A stretch of DNA of 64,000 nt from contig NZ_CP129113.1 in the NCBI RefSeq assembly GCF_030762805.1, positions 820,001-884,000 on the forward strand, written 5' to 3'. Shown here piece by piece: positions 17,084-27,817 of the stretch. The DNA is from Aciduricibacillus chroicocephali (GTDB taxonomy: Bacteria > Bacillota > Bacilli > Bacillales > Amphibacillaceae). The notes under the pieces were generated by a model. That model was not told the origin of the DNA. It ran no database searches and saw only the letters and a program-made list of their open reading frames with translations. Made by a program: the position numbers and the translations under genes. Numbering within the stretch: position 1 is the stretch's first letter; every line of letters begins with the position of its first letter.

Positions 17084-19552
17084 TGTTTTAAGAGATTTGC
17101 TGCTTTTTTTGAAAATCCATTGGTTTCTGCTTGCGCGGTTCATAGCTCTTCCATAACTGAGCATGTTCGTGAATATTTTATAAGCGCCCGGGTGTTGCTG
17201 TTCGATTTGTCTATGGAAAATAAGGTTCGTGTACAAAAATGTCCCTTTTCCGTAATGTGCAGCGAGTATGCCACTTTCCATTGCCTGTTCATCACGGTCT
17301 GCAACTTGGACAACTGTTTCATATTGTGAAGACCAGTTCATCGGGAAGTATAGACCTCTTTCTTGAATCCATCCATCCCAATCTTCTGATGCAATCTGAT
17401 TCGGATAATGGAATAGGGGAGAGGCGGGCTTCAGATGACTGACTTTTGCTGACTCATCAGCCACACGCCAGCGTAGGGATGGTGTGCCAAGTTTGAACGG
17501 ATAAGGTCCTGGCACCCAATGATTGAAGCCGTCTGTCGGCTTGTGATACTGCATAATTAGATTGCCACCATGTTTTACATAATCCATTAAGCGGCTATGT
17601 TGCTGGATGAGGTCTTGGCGTGACAAATATGCACGAGTTCCGATGACAATCGTATCATAGACTGTCAGGTTATTTTCAGCAAGGTCTGTATCCGTTAGAC
17701 TCGTGACATCGAATCCAACACCGGCCAGATGATCGGCTACATGATCGAATCCACTATCGACGTAACCGATTCGGAGTGACTCAGGCTTTTCAAGTTCGAA
17801 CAGAGAAGCACTGATTTTCGCATCTTTTACATAATAGGCAGGGTCGATATGATCATAGCTGATTTCCTGAACTGACAAGGCCCCTGACTTTCCTTCAGCA
17901 GTTTGAAGATGTGCTTTAAGCTCAATTTTTCCAGTATCATTCTTGCTGGAAGGTGCGATTTGCAGTACCAATTCATGTTTTGCAAATGGTTCGATTGCAA
18001 GTTCTTCTTCGTTGCCATATAAAGCCCATCCTTTAGGCAAGTCGATGACAAGACGGGCATGTTCTCTCTTGGGAGAAAAGTTCTTAATACTTGCTTTAAG
18101 AGTAACAGGCTTAATCTGAGGTTCATTTGTGTTAAACGCAATATGATCTTTCGAAAACGTAAGGCTGAGATTTGGCAAAACGTGAATTGGCAAATCTTCC
18201 TCCTTAGTAAACACAGCAGACCCAATATGCATTTGCCAGATGCGGCTGATTGCTGGACGTTCATATGGATTATGAAGTTCTGCTTCGGCTGGAATATGAA
18301 CAGTACTATTAATGGACGTATGTCCACCGGAATCTTTAGTATGAACACGTACTGATGTCGAAATCTCCCAATCTTTAGCAGTATCTAAGAAACTATAAAT
18401 TTCTACATTGGGGAGTGAACCAGCGTACTTTGTTTTCCAATCAAATTTTGCAATTGTACCGGGATTCAAGATGACAGGCATATTTATATTAGTTATAGAC
18501 AGTTTTGCAGTGGCGAATGCAGCTTCTGAAACCTGCTTCTGCTTTAATGTCAGTCTATAAACAAGGTCGTGCTTCTTTACTGAATTGAGCTGACTGTGAT
18601 TAGTCTTTTTAACAAGTTCAGAAATTAGGACACTAGCCTGTACGAGTTGAGTCAGAACTTGTTCTTCATTCGGATAAACATCAATTGCATTGTTCAGTAA
18701 ATCTTGGAGTTTTATTAGATCATCAGCTAAAACAGAATGAGCTCCCACTGTTTGTGCGTATTCTTTGAAGTCTTGAGGGATACCAGAGAACAGGTTATTA
18801 TCTGGCATCTCCTGAATAGATTTTGCAAGCTTCAAATAAAAGGTACGTGGTTCTGGATCGAGGTCCACCCCCATGCCTTGTGTACGGTGGAACGAACGTG
18901 ACTCCTCACCGAGCTGAGGATAGGTCAGTCCAGTTGCTTCATTCAGTTCACCGATTTCGAGGGAAAGGGTAGCGTATTCCTCACTCTCCGGCAAATATAG
19001 TTTGCGAATGTTCCATGGCTTCAAGCCTTCCTTGAAATGCTCTGGAAAAACGTCTGCTTTACCCGCGTCGTGGAAAGCTTTCATCGTCAGTTCGGTCATT
19101 GCCCGATGATGGCCATGCTCCAATTCATCATCAAGGAAGCAAGGCATTACAATATCGGGTCGATGTTCACGAATAAGACGGATTAATTTGTTATAAACGA
19201 GATCCTTTCCCCATTTGCGAAGTGTATCTGCTGCGGTTTTTTCAAAGCCGTGATCGTAAATGGGATCATCTGCATTTTCACTTAAATGGAAAGTCTCAAT
19301 ACCAAGAACATTGGCTGCTTGCTTCATTTCTTCAGTTCGCAAAACCCCGAGCGCGTTCCCATGTTCACTCCCGATTGCGTTCTGGCCGCCTTCACCACGA
19401 TTGGCGATGATGGCGGTCGTCCGCACACCAAGACCGCGTGAGAGAAAAGCGAGCAGATCACTACGCTCATCATCGGGATGAGCTCCTATATTCATAAAAG
19501 AAACGCTCGATTGAAGTTTTTTCAAAGCATTCCATAATTGGTTAGCAGCCAT
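17054..19552 (-). CDS. large PIG-L family deacetylase with NEW3-like and GATase-like domains
   Basis: An 832-residue protein. Residues 1-210 form a PIG-L/LmbE deacetylase: the zinc motif AHPDDE (24-29) and the later HGHH (about 145-148) are present. The middle (about 330-560) contains two beta-rich modules, the second resembling the NEW3 domain of glycosidase-associated proteins. The C-terminal part (about 575-815) resembles a GATase/ThuA-like fold (YVDSGFDHVADHLAGVGFDV). PIG-L enzymes remove N-acetyl groups from sugars, so a role in glycan or glycoconjugate breakdown is inferred. No signal peptide is seen. ATG at 19552 follows AAAAGGAGTG. Single gene. Confidence 0.85.
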   Translation of the reverse strand: MAANQLWNALKKLQSSVSFMNIGAHPDDERSDLLAFLSRGLGVRTTAIIANRGEGGQNAIGSEHGNALGVLRTEEMKQAANVLGIETFHLSENADDPIYDHGFEKTAADTLRKWGKDLVYNKLIRLIREHRPDIVMPCFLDDELEHGHHRAMTELTMKAFHDAGKADVFPEHFKEGLKPWNIRKLYLPESEEYATLSLEIGELNEATGLTYPQLGEESRSFHRTQGMGVDLDPEPRTFYLKLAKSIQEMPDNNLFSGIPQDFKEYAQTVGAHSVLADDLIKLQDLLNNAIDVYPNEEQVLTQLVQASVLISELVKKTNHSQLNSVKKHDLVYRLTLKQKQVSEAAFATAKLSITNINMPVILNPGTIAKFDWKTKYAGSLPNVEIYSFLDTAKDWEISTSVRVHTKDSGGHTSINSTVHIPAEAELHNPYERPAISRIWQMHIGSAVFTKEEDLPIHVLPNLSLTFSKDHIAFNTNEPQIKPVTLKASIKNFSPKREHARLVIDLPKGWALYGNEEELAIEPFAKHELVLQIAPSSKNDTGKIELKAHLQTAEGKSGALSVQEISYDHIDPAYYVKDAKISASLFELEKPESLRIGYVDSGFDHVADHLAGVGFDVTSLTDTDLAENNLTVYDTIVIGTRAYLSRQDLIQQHSRLMDYVKHGGNLIMQYHKPTDGFNHWVPGPYPFKLGTPSLRWRVADESAKVSHLKPASPLFHYPNQIASEDWDGWIQERGLYFPMNWSSQYETVVQVADRDEQAMESGILAAHYGKGTFLYTNLIFHRQIEQQHPGAYKIFTNMLSYGRAMNRASRNQWIFKKSSKSLKTEKNVVVSSL

Positions 19553-19689
19553 TTGGATTCACTCCTTTTCTTGGTGTCTATAAAAAACAAAGTTAATTTA
19601 TCGGATTAATTGTTGTTTAGATATTAAACGGGTTTTACTGAATTGTCAATAACTTTCGCAATCTTTCATTCTCAAACCTAGACGCGTCA

Positions 19690-19718
19690 TTGACATTATC
19701 AGAAAAATCGAGCATAAT
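19690..19718 (+). promoter_or_regulatory. SigA promoter of proBA
   Basis: TTGACA, 17 bases, CATAAT, about 118 bases before proB. The leader carries a short TGTCCT/AGGACA hairpin (19758-19776) followed by a T run at 19785; no T-box motif is visible. Confidence 0.65.
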
Positions 19719-19836
19719 TGGAGTATCTATTTTTATATGAAACGTTCGGTTCTTTTCTGTCCTGTGTCATAGGACATGAAGAGGATTTTTTTACATGATA
19801 TGAAGAAAACGGAGAGATTGACTGGGAGGCGCATCG

Positions 19837-20931
19837 ATGGAGAAGAAACGAGTAGTAGTGAAGATCGGCAGCAGTTCTCTGACAAATAGCCATGGAGAAA
19901 TTGACCAGGAGAAATTCCAGGATCATATCCATGCGATCGCCAATTTGAAGAAAGCAGGACACGATGTGGCGATTGTTTCGTCTGGAGCTGTCGCTACAGG
20001 TTTTAAGAAATTGGGCTATCGTTCGCGTCCCGTCACTCTTAAAGGAAAGCAGGCGGCAGCCGCAGTTGGGCAGAGTTTGCTTATCCAGTCATATATTCAG
20101 CATTTCGCCGAATACGATATTGTACCAGCTCAAGTGCTGCTCACACGTACGGACTTTACGAACCGTGAGAGATACAAGAATGCCCACGCAACATTATCGG
20201 AGCTTCTTGATAGGGGAATCCTGCCGATCATCAACGAAAATGATACCGTGTCTGTAGAAGAACTTACATTTGGCGACAATGACATGCTTTCTGCTCTTGT
20301 AAGTGGGCTAATTCATGCCGACCAGCTAATGATTCTTACAGATATAAATGGCTTGTACAGTGCCAATCCATCAAAGGATCCGGATGCGAAGAAGTTCGAT
20401 TATATACCGGAAGTGACGGATGAACTTCTTCAAATGGCCACAAGTGAAGGTTCTAGTGTTGGTACCGGGGGAATGAAATCGAAACTGTTTGCTGCCAAGA
20501 CGGCATTGGCTCTCGGTGTTAAGGCCTTTATTGGTAGTGGAAAAGGTGAGGACAAACTTCTTGATATTCTCAAGGGCAACGGGGACGGTACGTATGTCGG
20601 GCAGAACGTCCTGATTCCAGTTAACAATACGAAACAATGGATTTGGATCCACTCGGATGTGTCCGGAAAAATCTATATCGATGACGGTGCGGAACGAGCA
20701 CTTCTTGACAAGGGAAGTAGTCTTCTGCCGGCTGGAATCTATGATTTCAAAGGAACTTTTGAGAAGGGTGATATAGTCGATGTCTACGGTAAGAGCGGTC
20801 TTCTTGGCCGAGGTGAGGTCCGATGCTCTTCCGAAGAACTGACTCAGGCGATGGGCAAGCGGACAGATGAGCTTGTTCTGCATCTGATCGAAGTCATTCA
20901 TAGGGATGAATGGGTGCAAGCGATTCACTAA
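19837..20931 (+). CDS. proB: glutamate 5-kinase
   Basis: A 364-residue two-domain enzyme that phosphorylates glutamate, the first step of proline synthesis. The amino acid kinase domain (1-255) shows VVVKIGSSSLT at the start, SSGAVATG near 48-55, NENDTVS (about 133-139) and GTGGMKSKL (about 208-216). A C-terminal PUA domain follows (about 275-350). ATG at 19837 follows GGGAGGCGC. It is 21 bases upstream of proA, forming the usual proBA operon. As feedback control by proline acts on the kinase domain, this is the pathway valve. Confidence 0.97.
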   Translation: MEKKRVVVKIGSSSLTNSHGEIDQEKFQDHIHAIANLKKAGHDVAIVSSGAVATGFKKLGYRSRPVTLKGKQAAAAVGQSLLIQSYIQHFAEYDIVPAQVLLTRTDFTNRERYKNAHATLSELLDRGILPIINENDTVSVEELTFGDNDMLSALVSGLIHADQLMILTDINGLYSANPSKDPDAKKFDYIPEVTDELLQMATSEGSSVGTGGMKSKLFAAKTALALGVKAFIGSGKGEDKLLDILKGNGDGTYVGQNVLIPVNNTKQWIWIHSDVSGKIYIDDGAERALLDKGSSLLPAGIYDFKGTFEKGDIVDVYGKSGLLGRGEVRCSSEELTQAMGKRTDELVLHLIEVIHRDEWVQAIH

Positions 20932-20952
20932 TCAGAAGGGGGAATATTCATT

Positions 20953-22215
20953 ATGACAAATGTGCAAACGAATGAAGTCAGGGAAAAAGGTGCGCTAGGT
21001 AAACGCGCAAGCTTTATTCTGAATGGCAAAACGACAGAAGAAAAAAATGAAGCACTTGCCAAGATTGCTGACCAGTTGATCAAAGATCAGGCTGCAATTA
21101 TTGAAGAGAATAAGAAAGATTTGATTTCGGGAGAAGAAAAAGGCCTTCCAACGTCAACGCTTGATCGAATCATGCTTGATGAGAAGCGTATTGCGGATAT
21201 CGCCGAAGCTGTTCGTCTCTTGATTCAACTCGAAGATCCTATTGGAGAAACTTTGGAATCCATTGAGAAAGAAAATGGACTGCGTATTTTTAAAAAGCGT
21301 GTGCCGCTCGGTGTTGTTGGTATGATTTATGAAGCACGCCCAAATGTAACAGTCGATGCAGCAACACTTTGCCTGAAAACAGGAAACGCGGTCATTTTGC
21401 GCGGTAGTTCCTCTGCAAAGTATTCCAATATGGCACTTGTGAAATCGATTCAGACAGCATTAGCTGAGACATCCATCCCTGTAGATTCAGTTCAGCTCAT
21501 TGAAGATACGTCTCGCGAAACAGCTAAGGAACTATTCGACATGAAGGAATATCTTGATGTGCTCATTCCGCGTGGTGGTAAGAACCTTATCGACCTTGTT
21601 GTTCGTGAAGCGACTGTTCCAGTATTGGAAACAGGAGCAGGTAACTGTCATCTTTATATTGATGAAACTGCTGAATATGAAATGGCTGAAAATGTTGCCA
21701 TTAATGCAAAAACACAGCGTCCATCTGTTTGTAACGCGATTGAAGGTCTCGTCATTCATAAAGATTGGGTCAAGGAACATGGCGCTAAACTTTTGAACGC
21801 CTTGAAATCTCATGGTGTACAGGTTCATGCAGATGAAGCGGCACATTCTGTCTTCCCGGAAGCAATCGTTGCGACTGAAGAGGATTGGGGCACAGAATAT
21901 CTGGATATGGAGCTTTCCGTCAAAACAGTTTTCGATGTTGAAGAAGCGATCGAACATATTAACAAATATGGCACGAAGCATTCAGAAGGAATCATTACGA
22001 ACAATCAGGAAAATGCTGAGAAATTTATGAGCAGTGTTGATGCGACTACTGTATATCATAATGCGTCCACACGTTTCACTGATGGTTCGGAATTCGGTTA
22101 TGGAGCGGAAATCGGCATCAGTACACAGAAGCTTCATGCTCGCGGACCAATGGGTCTTCCTGCTTTGACATCCACTAAATATTACGTATTTGGCGAAGGC
22201 CAGATCCGTTCATAA
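20953..22215 (+). CDS. proA: gamma-glutamyl phosphate reductase
   Basis: A 420-residue aldehyde dehydrogenase-superfamily enzyme that reduces glutamyl phosphate with NADPH to glutamate semialdehyde. Family signatures are [18 protein letters not shown] (about 117-134), [10 protein letters not shown], and [11 protein letters not shown] (about 258-268) with the catalytic Cys. The C terminus ([13 protein letters not shown]) is also typical. ATG at 20953 follows AGAAGGGGG. Second gene of proBA; ends at a terminator before the thiC leader. Confidence 0.97.
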   Translation: MTNVQTNEVREKGALGKRASFILNGKTTEEKNEALAKIADQLIKDQAAIIEENKKDLISGEEKGLPTSTLDRIMLDEKRIADIAEAVRLLIQLEDPIGETLESIEKENGLRIFKKRVPLGVVGMIYEARPNVTVDAATLCLKTGNAVILRGSSSAKYSNMALVKSIQTALAETSIPVDSVQLIEDTSRETAKELFDMKEYLDVLIPRGGKNLIDLVVREATVPVLETGAGNCHLYIDETAEYEMAENVAINAKTQRPSVCNAIEGLVIHKDWVKEHGAKLLNALKSHGVQVHADEAAHSVFPEAIVATEEDWGTEYLDMELSVKTVFDVEEAIEHINKYGTKHSEGIITNNQENAEKFMSSVDATTVYHNASTRFTDGSEFGYGAEIGISTQKLHARGPMGLPALTSTKYYVFGEGQIRS

Positions 22216-22225
22216 TTAATGAATT

Positions 22226-22258
22226 GGGAGCTTGGATTTATTACAGGCTCTCTTTTTG
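22226..22258 (+). terminator. probable terminator of proBA
   Basis: GGGAGC and GCTCTC arms with one G.U pair, 15-base loop, TTTTT tail. Confidence 0.6.
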
Positions 22259-22331
22259 TATGATTTTTCCTGAATTTCATTTACCTGATGTATAATCTAT
22301 GCTATGGTAGAGCTAACTGAATGATAAACAT

Positions 22332-22436
22332 TCTGCTGGGGGTGCCCGTGAGCCGGGCTGAGAGGGACATAGCGTTTGAAATGTCTCAACTCTTGGAACC
22401 TGATCTAGTTTGTACTAGCGTAGGGAAGTGGAGCAC
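22332..22436 (+). promoter_or_regulatory. TPP riboswitch (THI box)
   Basis: The conserved GGGGGTGCCC, GGGCTGAGA, CTTGGAACCTGATCTAG and TAGCGTAGGGAAGTGG blocks are all present in order. It controls thiC through the terminator at 22506-22545. Confidence 0.95.
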
Positions 22437-22505
22437 GGTATTGCCAATGGTGTCTTTCTTAAGGGGACATTTATCGATTTTGCATGCCATAAAGTGTATA
22501 TTTCC

Positions 22506-22546
22506 ACAGGTTCCGTTGATTCGTCAATGGAACCTGTTTTATTTTC
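22506..22546 (+). terminator. TPP riboswitch terminator
   Basis: ACAGGTTCCGTTGA, TTCG loop and nearly exact complement, then TTTTATTTT. It lies between the aptamer and thiC. Confidence 0.85.
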
Positions 22547-22592
22547 CATCAGATCAGGTTCAATCAACGATTCTCATATTTGGAGGGATTAG

Positions 22593-24341
<1,749 letters not shown>

Positions 24342-24428
24342 AGTAAGTGACATATGCTGGAGAATTTCTGAAATAATCCTTTGCTGAATGTGATATTCTT
24401 ATAGGAGTAAGTTTCAGAAAGTAGGGTT

Positions 24429-25061
24429 ATGTGCATGCTATTGGCAAAACGACTCGGTTTCTTCATGTTAGGGCTGATTCTGTTCAGTCTGGGCATCGCG
24501 CAAGCCGTTCAGATTCAATATCTCGGCATTCATCCTTGGGAAGTTCTGCATGTCGGGCTTTATGAAAAGTTTGGCCTCTCAATCGGAACATGGTCCATTA
24601 TCATAGGGATTGGTCTTATATTCATAACACTTATTCTTGACAGGCGTTATATCAATATTGGCACTTTCCTTAATGTATTTCTTGTAGGCTGGGCTGTTGA
24701 TTTGTGGCTTTGGCTGAACTTTCTTCCAAAAGGCGGGAATCTTATCGTTGATGTTGTAATAATGCTTTGCAGTATGGCTCTTATGGGAGTCGGAGGAGGC
24801 ATGAACAACGCCGCAAGGATTGGATCTGGTCCCCGAGACGGATTCATGCTTTCAATTTCGGATAAGACAGGCATCTCAATTAGAAAAGTAAGGATTACCA
24901 TGGAGACGAGTGTTTTCGTGCTTGGGATTATGATTGGCGGCCCAGTGTTTCTTTTTACTTTCCTCTATACATTTGTCCAGAGCCCGATATTCCAATTTGC
25001 GTATGAGCGGACGACTGTTTGGCTCATAAAGGATAACTATGAGGAAGCTTCAGCAGTATGA
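24429..25061 (+). CDS. YczE/YitT-type membrane protein
   Basis: A 210-residue membrane protein with about five hydrophobic helices. The segment MGVGGGMNNAARIGSGPRDGFMLSISDKTG (given in part: GSGPRDGFM, about 137-145) is the hallmark of the YczE group. B. subtilis YczE is required for lipopeptide production by an unknown mechanism; transport or membrane signalling has been supposed. ATG at 24429 follows AGAAAGTAGGG; a second ATG two codons on is possible. Single gene. Confidence 0.75.
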   Translation: MCMLLAKRLGFFMLGLILFSLGIAQAVQIQYLGIHPWEVLHVGLYEKFGLSIGTWSIIIGIGLIFITLILDRRYINIGTFLNVFLVGWAVDLWLWLNFLPKGGNLIVDVVIMLCSMALMGVGGGMNNAARIGSGPRDGFMLSISDKTGISIRKVRITMETSVFVLGIMIGGPVFLFTFLYTFVQSPIFQFAYERTTVWLIKDNYEEASAV

Positions 25062-25066
25062 ATATA

Positions 25067-25103
25067 GGGTTGTTCCCAAGTTCAATTGGGAACAACCCTT
25101 TTA
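25067..25103. terminator. bidirectional terminator
   Basis: GGGTTGTTCCCAA and TTGGGAACAACCC arms, six-base loop, T tail. It serves the YczE-like gene and the convergent small membrane protein gene. Confidence 0.85.
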
Positions 25104-25104
25104 C

Positions 25105-25209
25105 TTACTTTGGAAATTCGCCAATAACATCTTGAAGCCATACCCAGGTGAGAATCATTGCGATAATGATAACAAGAATGATGATACCGACTGTAATTTT
25201 CCCCTTCAT
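25105..25209 (-). CDS. small single-span membrane protein (34 aa)
   Basis: A 34-codon gene, ATG at 25209 to TAA at 25105, with AAAGGAG nine bases upstream. The peptide starts MKGKITVG, then has a strongly hydrophobic span (IIILVIIIAMILTWVWL) and a short tail ending IGEFPK. This is a typical single-span small membrane protein; no function can be stated. It is convergent with the YczE-like gene and shares its terminator. Confidence 0.6.
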   Translation of the reverse strand: MKGKITVGIIILVIIIAMILTWVWLQDVIGEFPK

Positions 25210-25642
25210 GGCAGTCGCTCCTTTTTCTATTACATTAGCAAAAGCGCCAAGCTCTGTAAATCTGTTATACAGTATTGTCTGACATTTTCATTTGAGCTAT
25301 TATTGTTCGGCAAATAAATAATGATGCGATAACCGAGTAAAATGATTATGTCGCTGGAAAGAAGAAATAAATCCTCCCGCTCGATTTTAGTCCATAAAAA
25401 CAGTTCGGATTTTTTTGTGTCAGTATTTTTGAGCTTTAGAAAGATTAAAATGACATAGTATTGTTGTTAAAGCGAGGATATCTCATTATTTCCAAAGTTT
25501 AAAAAAGAGATGAAATTCCGCCAGCGTGGTATACTTATGCATATACTGGATTAAATGCCGAGAGCGAAAAGGTGCGCAAACATAATGGCTAATGTACTAA
25601 AAGGAACGCGTAACCATCAGCTCATTGAAGGAGGAATTGCTC
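25210..25642. other. intergenic, no further gene seen
   Basis: Contains the upstream region of the 34-residue membrane protein (minus strand) and of the universal stress gene (plus strand). A TATACT at 25534-25539 could be a -10 but has no good -35. No SigB-type GGGTAT box was found despite the stress gene downstream. Confidence 0.45.
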
Positions 25643-26059
25643 ATGTTCAAAAATATTCTGCTCGCTGCTGATGGGTCGGAACACTCTGTAAGAGCTGCTG
25701 AATATGCTCGTTCACTTGCAGAAAAATTTGAAGGGACAGTTGAAGTCTGTTATGTCGTTGATGGCGAAAATGCGAAGGCAGACGTATTGCATCACAACGA
25801 CCCCTTTGAAATCGAGCTTGCACGCAAGGAAAAAATTAGGCAAGTACGAGAGCAATTCGAACTTGCCGATTATCCTTATGAATTGCATATTCTGCATGGT
25901 GAACCTGGACCGACACTCGTAGAATTCGTGAACTCCAGAGAATATGACTGTGTCGTCATTGGCAGCCGTGGTTTGAATAAACTCCAGACATTTATTCTTG
26001 GTAGCGTCAGCCACAAAGTCGCCAAGCGTGTCAGCTGCCCAGTTCTGATCGTAAAATGA
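25643..26059 (+). CDS. universal stress protein (UspA family)
   Basis: A 138-residue Usp domain. It begins MFKNILLAADGSEHS and ends with the ATP-binding loop GSRGLNKLQTFILGSVS (about 114-130) and CPVLIVK, so it belongs to the nucleotide-binding branch (G-2x-G-9x-G-S pattern). It is a cytosolic dimer involved in stress survival. The start at 25643 has AAGGAGG eight bases upstream; a longer frame from 25625 would swallow that site. Single gene. Confidence 0.95.
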   Translation: MFKNILLAADGSEHSVRAAEYARSLAEKFEGTVEVCYVVDGENAKADVLHHNDPFEIELARKEKIRQVREQFELADYPYELHILHGEPGPTLVEFVNSREYDCVVIGSRGLNKLQTFILGSVSHKVAKRVSCPVLIVK

Positions 26060-26103
26060 AAAAATGGAACAGATTCCGCTATCCGGATTCTGTTCCATTT
26101 TAC
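26060..26103. terminator. bidirectional terminator
   Basis: AAAATGGAACAGA(A/T)TCCG arms and complement with a short loop, between convergent usp and DinB genes. Confidence 0.85.
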
Positions 26104-26580
26104 TTATTTGGCCAATTTGGCTTCATAATCAATATCATGCAGCATCACCTTCATCTGCCCAATATGTTCAGCTTCATGGTGAATCATGAAGAAGAATATG
26201 TCTCCATAAGTCTTGAAGCGTCCGAATGACAGTTCATATTGAAGTTCCTTATTGAAAAAATCCGAATCCAACGCGTTGATCCGTTCCGTTTGTTTTTCAA
26301 TATGGGAGATAAGCTCTTCATGACTTGGTGGTTTTTGAGTCCAGTCGGCAGGCTTCGTATCGGCCGCAAACATATCATAATAATAAGATGGAACGTTCTC
26401 GGACTCATTGGGGAAGTGGAACAGATAATGTTCCGGGATAACGATACAGTGGCCAAGATGCCAGCGCAGTGTATTGTTCATCGCCTTAGGCTGATAGTCG
26501 AGCTGCTGCTCTTCGAGACTTTTGGCGAGTCTCGTGAAGACCCTTCTCGTCAAATTGAAATGCTCCAGCTGCAACAGCAT
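26104..26580 (-). CDS. DinB family protein
   Basis: A 158-residue four-helix DinB-like protein, second of the superfamily in this window (the other is at 2952). Metal-ligand histidines are likely those of LRWHLGHCI near 45 and HHEAEHIGQM near 137-146. The family covers metal-dependent thiol transferases and DNA-damage-induced proteins; no function can be fixed. I chose the ATG at 26580 because CTGGAGGTG precedes it; the frame is open eight codons upstream. Single gene. Confidence 0.75.
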   Translation of the reverse strand: MLLQLEHFNLTRRVFTRLAKSLEEQQLDYQPKAMNNTLRWHLGHCIVIPEHYLFHFPNESENVPSYYYDMFAADTKPADWTQKPPSHEELISHIEKQTERINALDSDFFNKELQYELSFGRFKTYGDIFFFMIHHEAEHIGQMKVMLHDIDYEAKLAK

Positions 26581-26776
26581 GGCTGTACACCTCCAGTTCA
26601 TCACTCTTTACTGCTTATGATTGCGTATCTACTGGGCAATTGCAAATAATATGTTCGAATTTTTCAGCATATATGCGAACTTTCGACATCATTGAACAGG
26701 TACACAGGCTATGATAGAATTTTCTTATACTCTGTCAACAAAAGGCTGACAAATCTGAGTTTTATGATAAGATTAA

Positions 26777-26805
26777 TTGGCAGTTGTTATTTTTTGTGAT
26801 AGATT
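26777..26805 (+). promoter_or_regulatory. SigA promoter of ppaC
   Basis: TTGGCA, 17 bases, TAGATT, 43 bases before the ATG at 26849. Confidence 0.5.
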
Positions 26806-26848
26806 AGAATCTGATATACATATGAGAATGAAGAGAGGCTGAATACAA

Positions 26849-27775
26849 ATGGGTAAAACATTGATTTTTGGTCATAAAAATCCTGATACGGATACGATCT
26901 GTTCTTCACTTGCGTACGCTGACTTGAAGAAGAAGCTTGGAGCGGATGTTGAAGCTGTGAAGCTTGGCGATGTAAACAAGGAAACTCAGTTTGCCCTTGA
27001 TTATTTCAAGTTCGAAGCACCTGAATATTTGCCGACACTTGAGCCTGGCACAGAAGTTATTCTAGTTGACCATAACGAGTTCCAGCAAAGTTCTGAAGGT
27101 ATTGAGGCTGCGCGTATTCTTGAAGTTATTGATCATCATAGAATTGCCAACTTCGAAACAAAGGAACCTGTATATTTCCGTGCTGAACCAGTTGGCTGTA
27201 CAGCAACAATTATTAAGAAAATGTACAAGGAAAATCAAGTTGACCTTCCAGAAAATATCGCTGGATTGCTTCTTTCTGCAATTATCTCCGATTCTCTTCT
27301 GCTAAAATCGCCTACATGCACAGACGAAGATGTAGAAGCAGCCCATGATCTTGCTCGTATTGCAGGAGTCAACCTGGAAGAATACGGTTTGGAAATGCTA
27401 AAAGCAGGAGCTGACCTGAGTGACAAGTCAGCAAGTGAGCTTATTTCCATGGATGCGAAGGAATTCTCCATGCACGGAGCAAAAGTTGAAGTTGCTCAAG
27501 TGAATACTGTTGATGTTGAAGGAACATATGCAATAAAAGCGGAGCTTGAAGCTGCAATTAATAAAGTCATCGAAGAAAAAGGCCTTGACCTCTTCTTGTT
27601 TGTTGTAACAGATATTCTGAACAATGACTCTGATGCCCTTGCTCTTGGAAAGTCTGCAGACAAGGTTGAGAAAGCGTTCCATACAAACCTGATCGAAAAT
27701 CGCGCCTTCTTAAAAGGTGTCGTTTCCCGGAAGAAGCAGATTGTTACAAATCTAACAGATGCTTTCGCTGAATAA
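26849..27775 (+). CDS. ppaC: manganese-dependent inorganic pyrophosphatase (family II)
   Basis: A 308-residue DHH-superfamily enzyme that hydrolyses pyrophosphate. Metal motifs are HKNPDTD (9-15), DHNE (about 75-78) and DHH (about 97-99); the C-terminal DHHA2 domain ends with the substrate-binding SRKKQ (about 294-298). There is no CBS insert, so it is the unregulated form, as in B. subtilis. ATG at 26849 follows AAGAGAGG. Single gene with a strong terminator. Confidence 0.97.
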   Translation: MGKTLIFGHKNPDTDTICSSLAYADLKKKLGADVEAVKLGDVNKETQFALDYFKFEAPEYLPTLEPGTEVILVDHNEFQQSSEGIEAARILEVIDHHRIANFETKEPVYFRAEPVGCTATIIKKMYKENQVDLPENIAGLLLSAIISDSLLLKSPTCTDEDVEAAHDLARIAGVNLEEYGLEMLKAGADLSDKSASELISMDAKEFSMHGAKVEVAQVNTVDVEGTYAIKAELEAAINKVIEEKGLDLFLFVVTDILNNDSDALALGKSADKVEKAFHTNLIENRAFLKGVVSRKKQIVTNLTDAFAE

Positions 27776-27785
27776 TAATTAAAAG

Positions 27786-27817
27786 AAAATCGGTTTCCCA
27801 AAAGGGAACCGATTTTT
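27786..27817. terminator. bidirectional terminator
   Basis: AAAATCGGTT(T)CCC and GGGAACCGATTTT arms, AAAA loop, between the convergent ppaC and menC genes. Confidence 0.85.

Noticed and set aside
19719-19836. T-box leader for proBA, as in B. subtilis
   Set aside because: No T-box sequence (AGGGTGGNACCGCG) or specifier stem; only a short hairpin is present.
25440-25560. SigB promoter for the universal stress gene
   Set aside because: GTTTAA occurs at about 25498 but no GGGTAT-like -10 follows at 12-15 bases.
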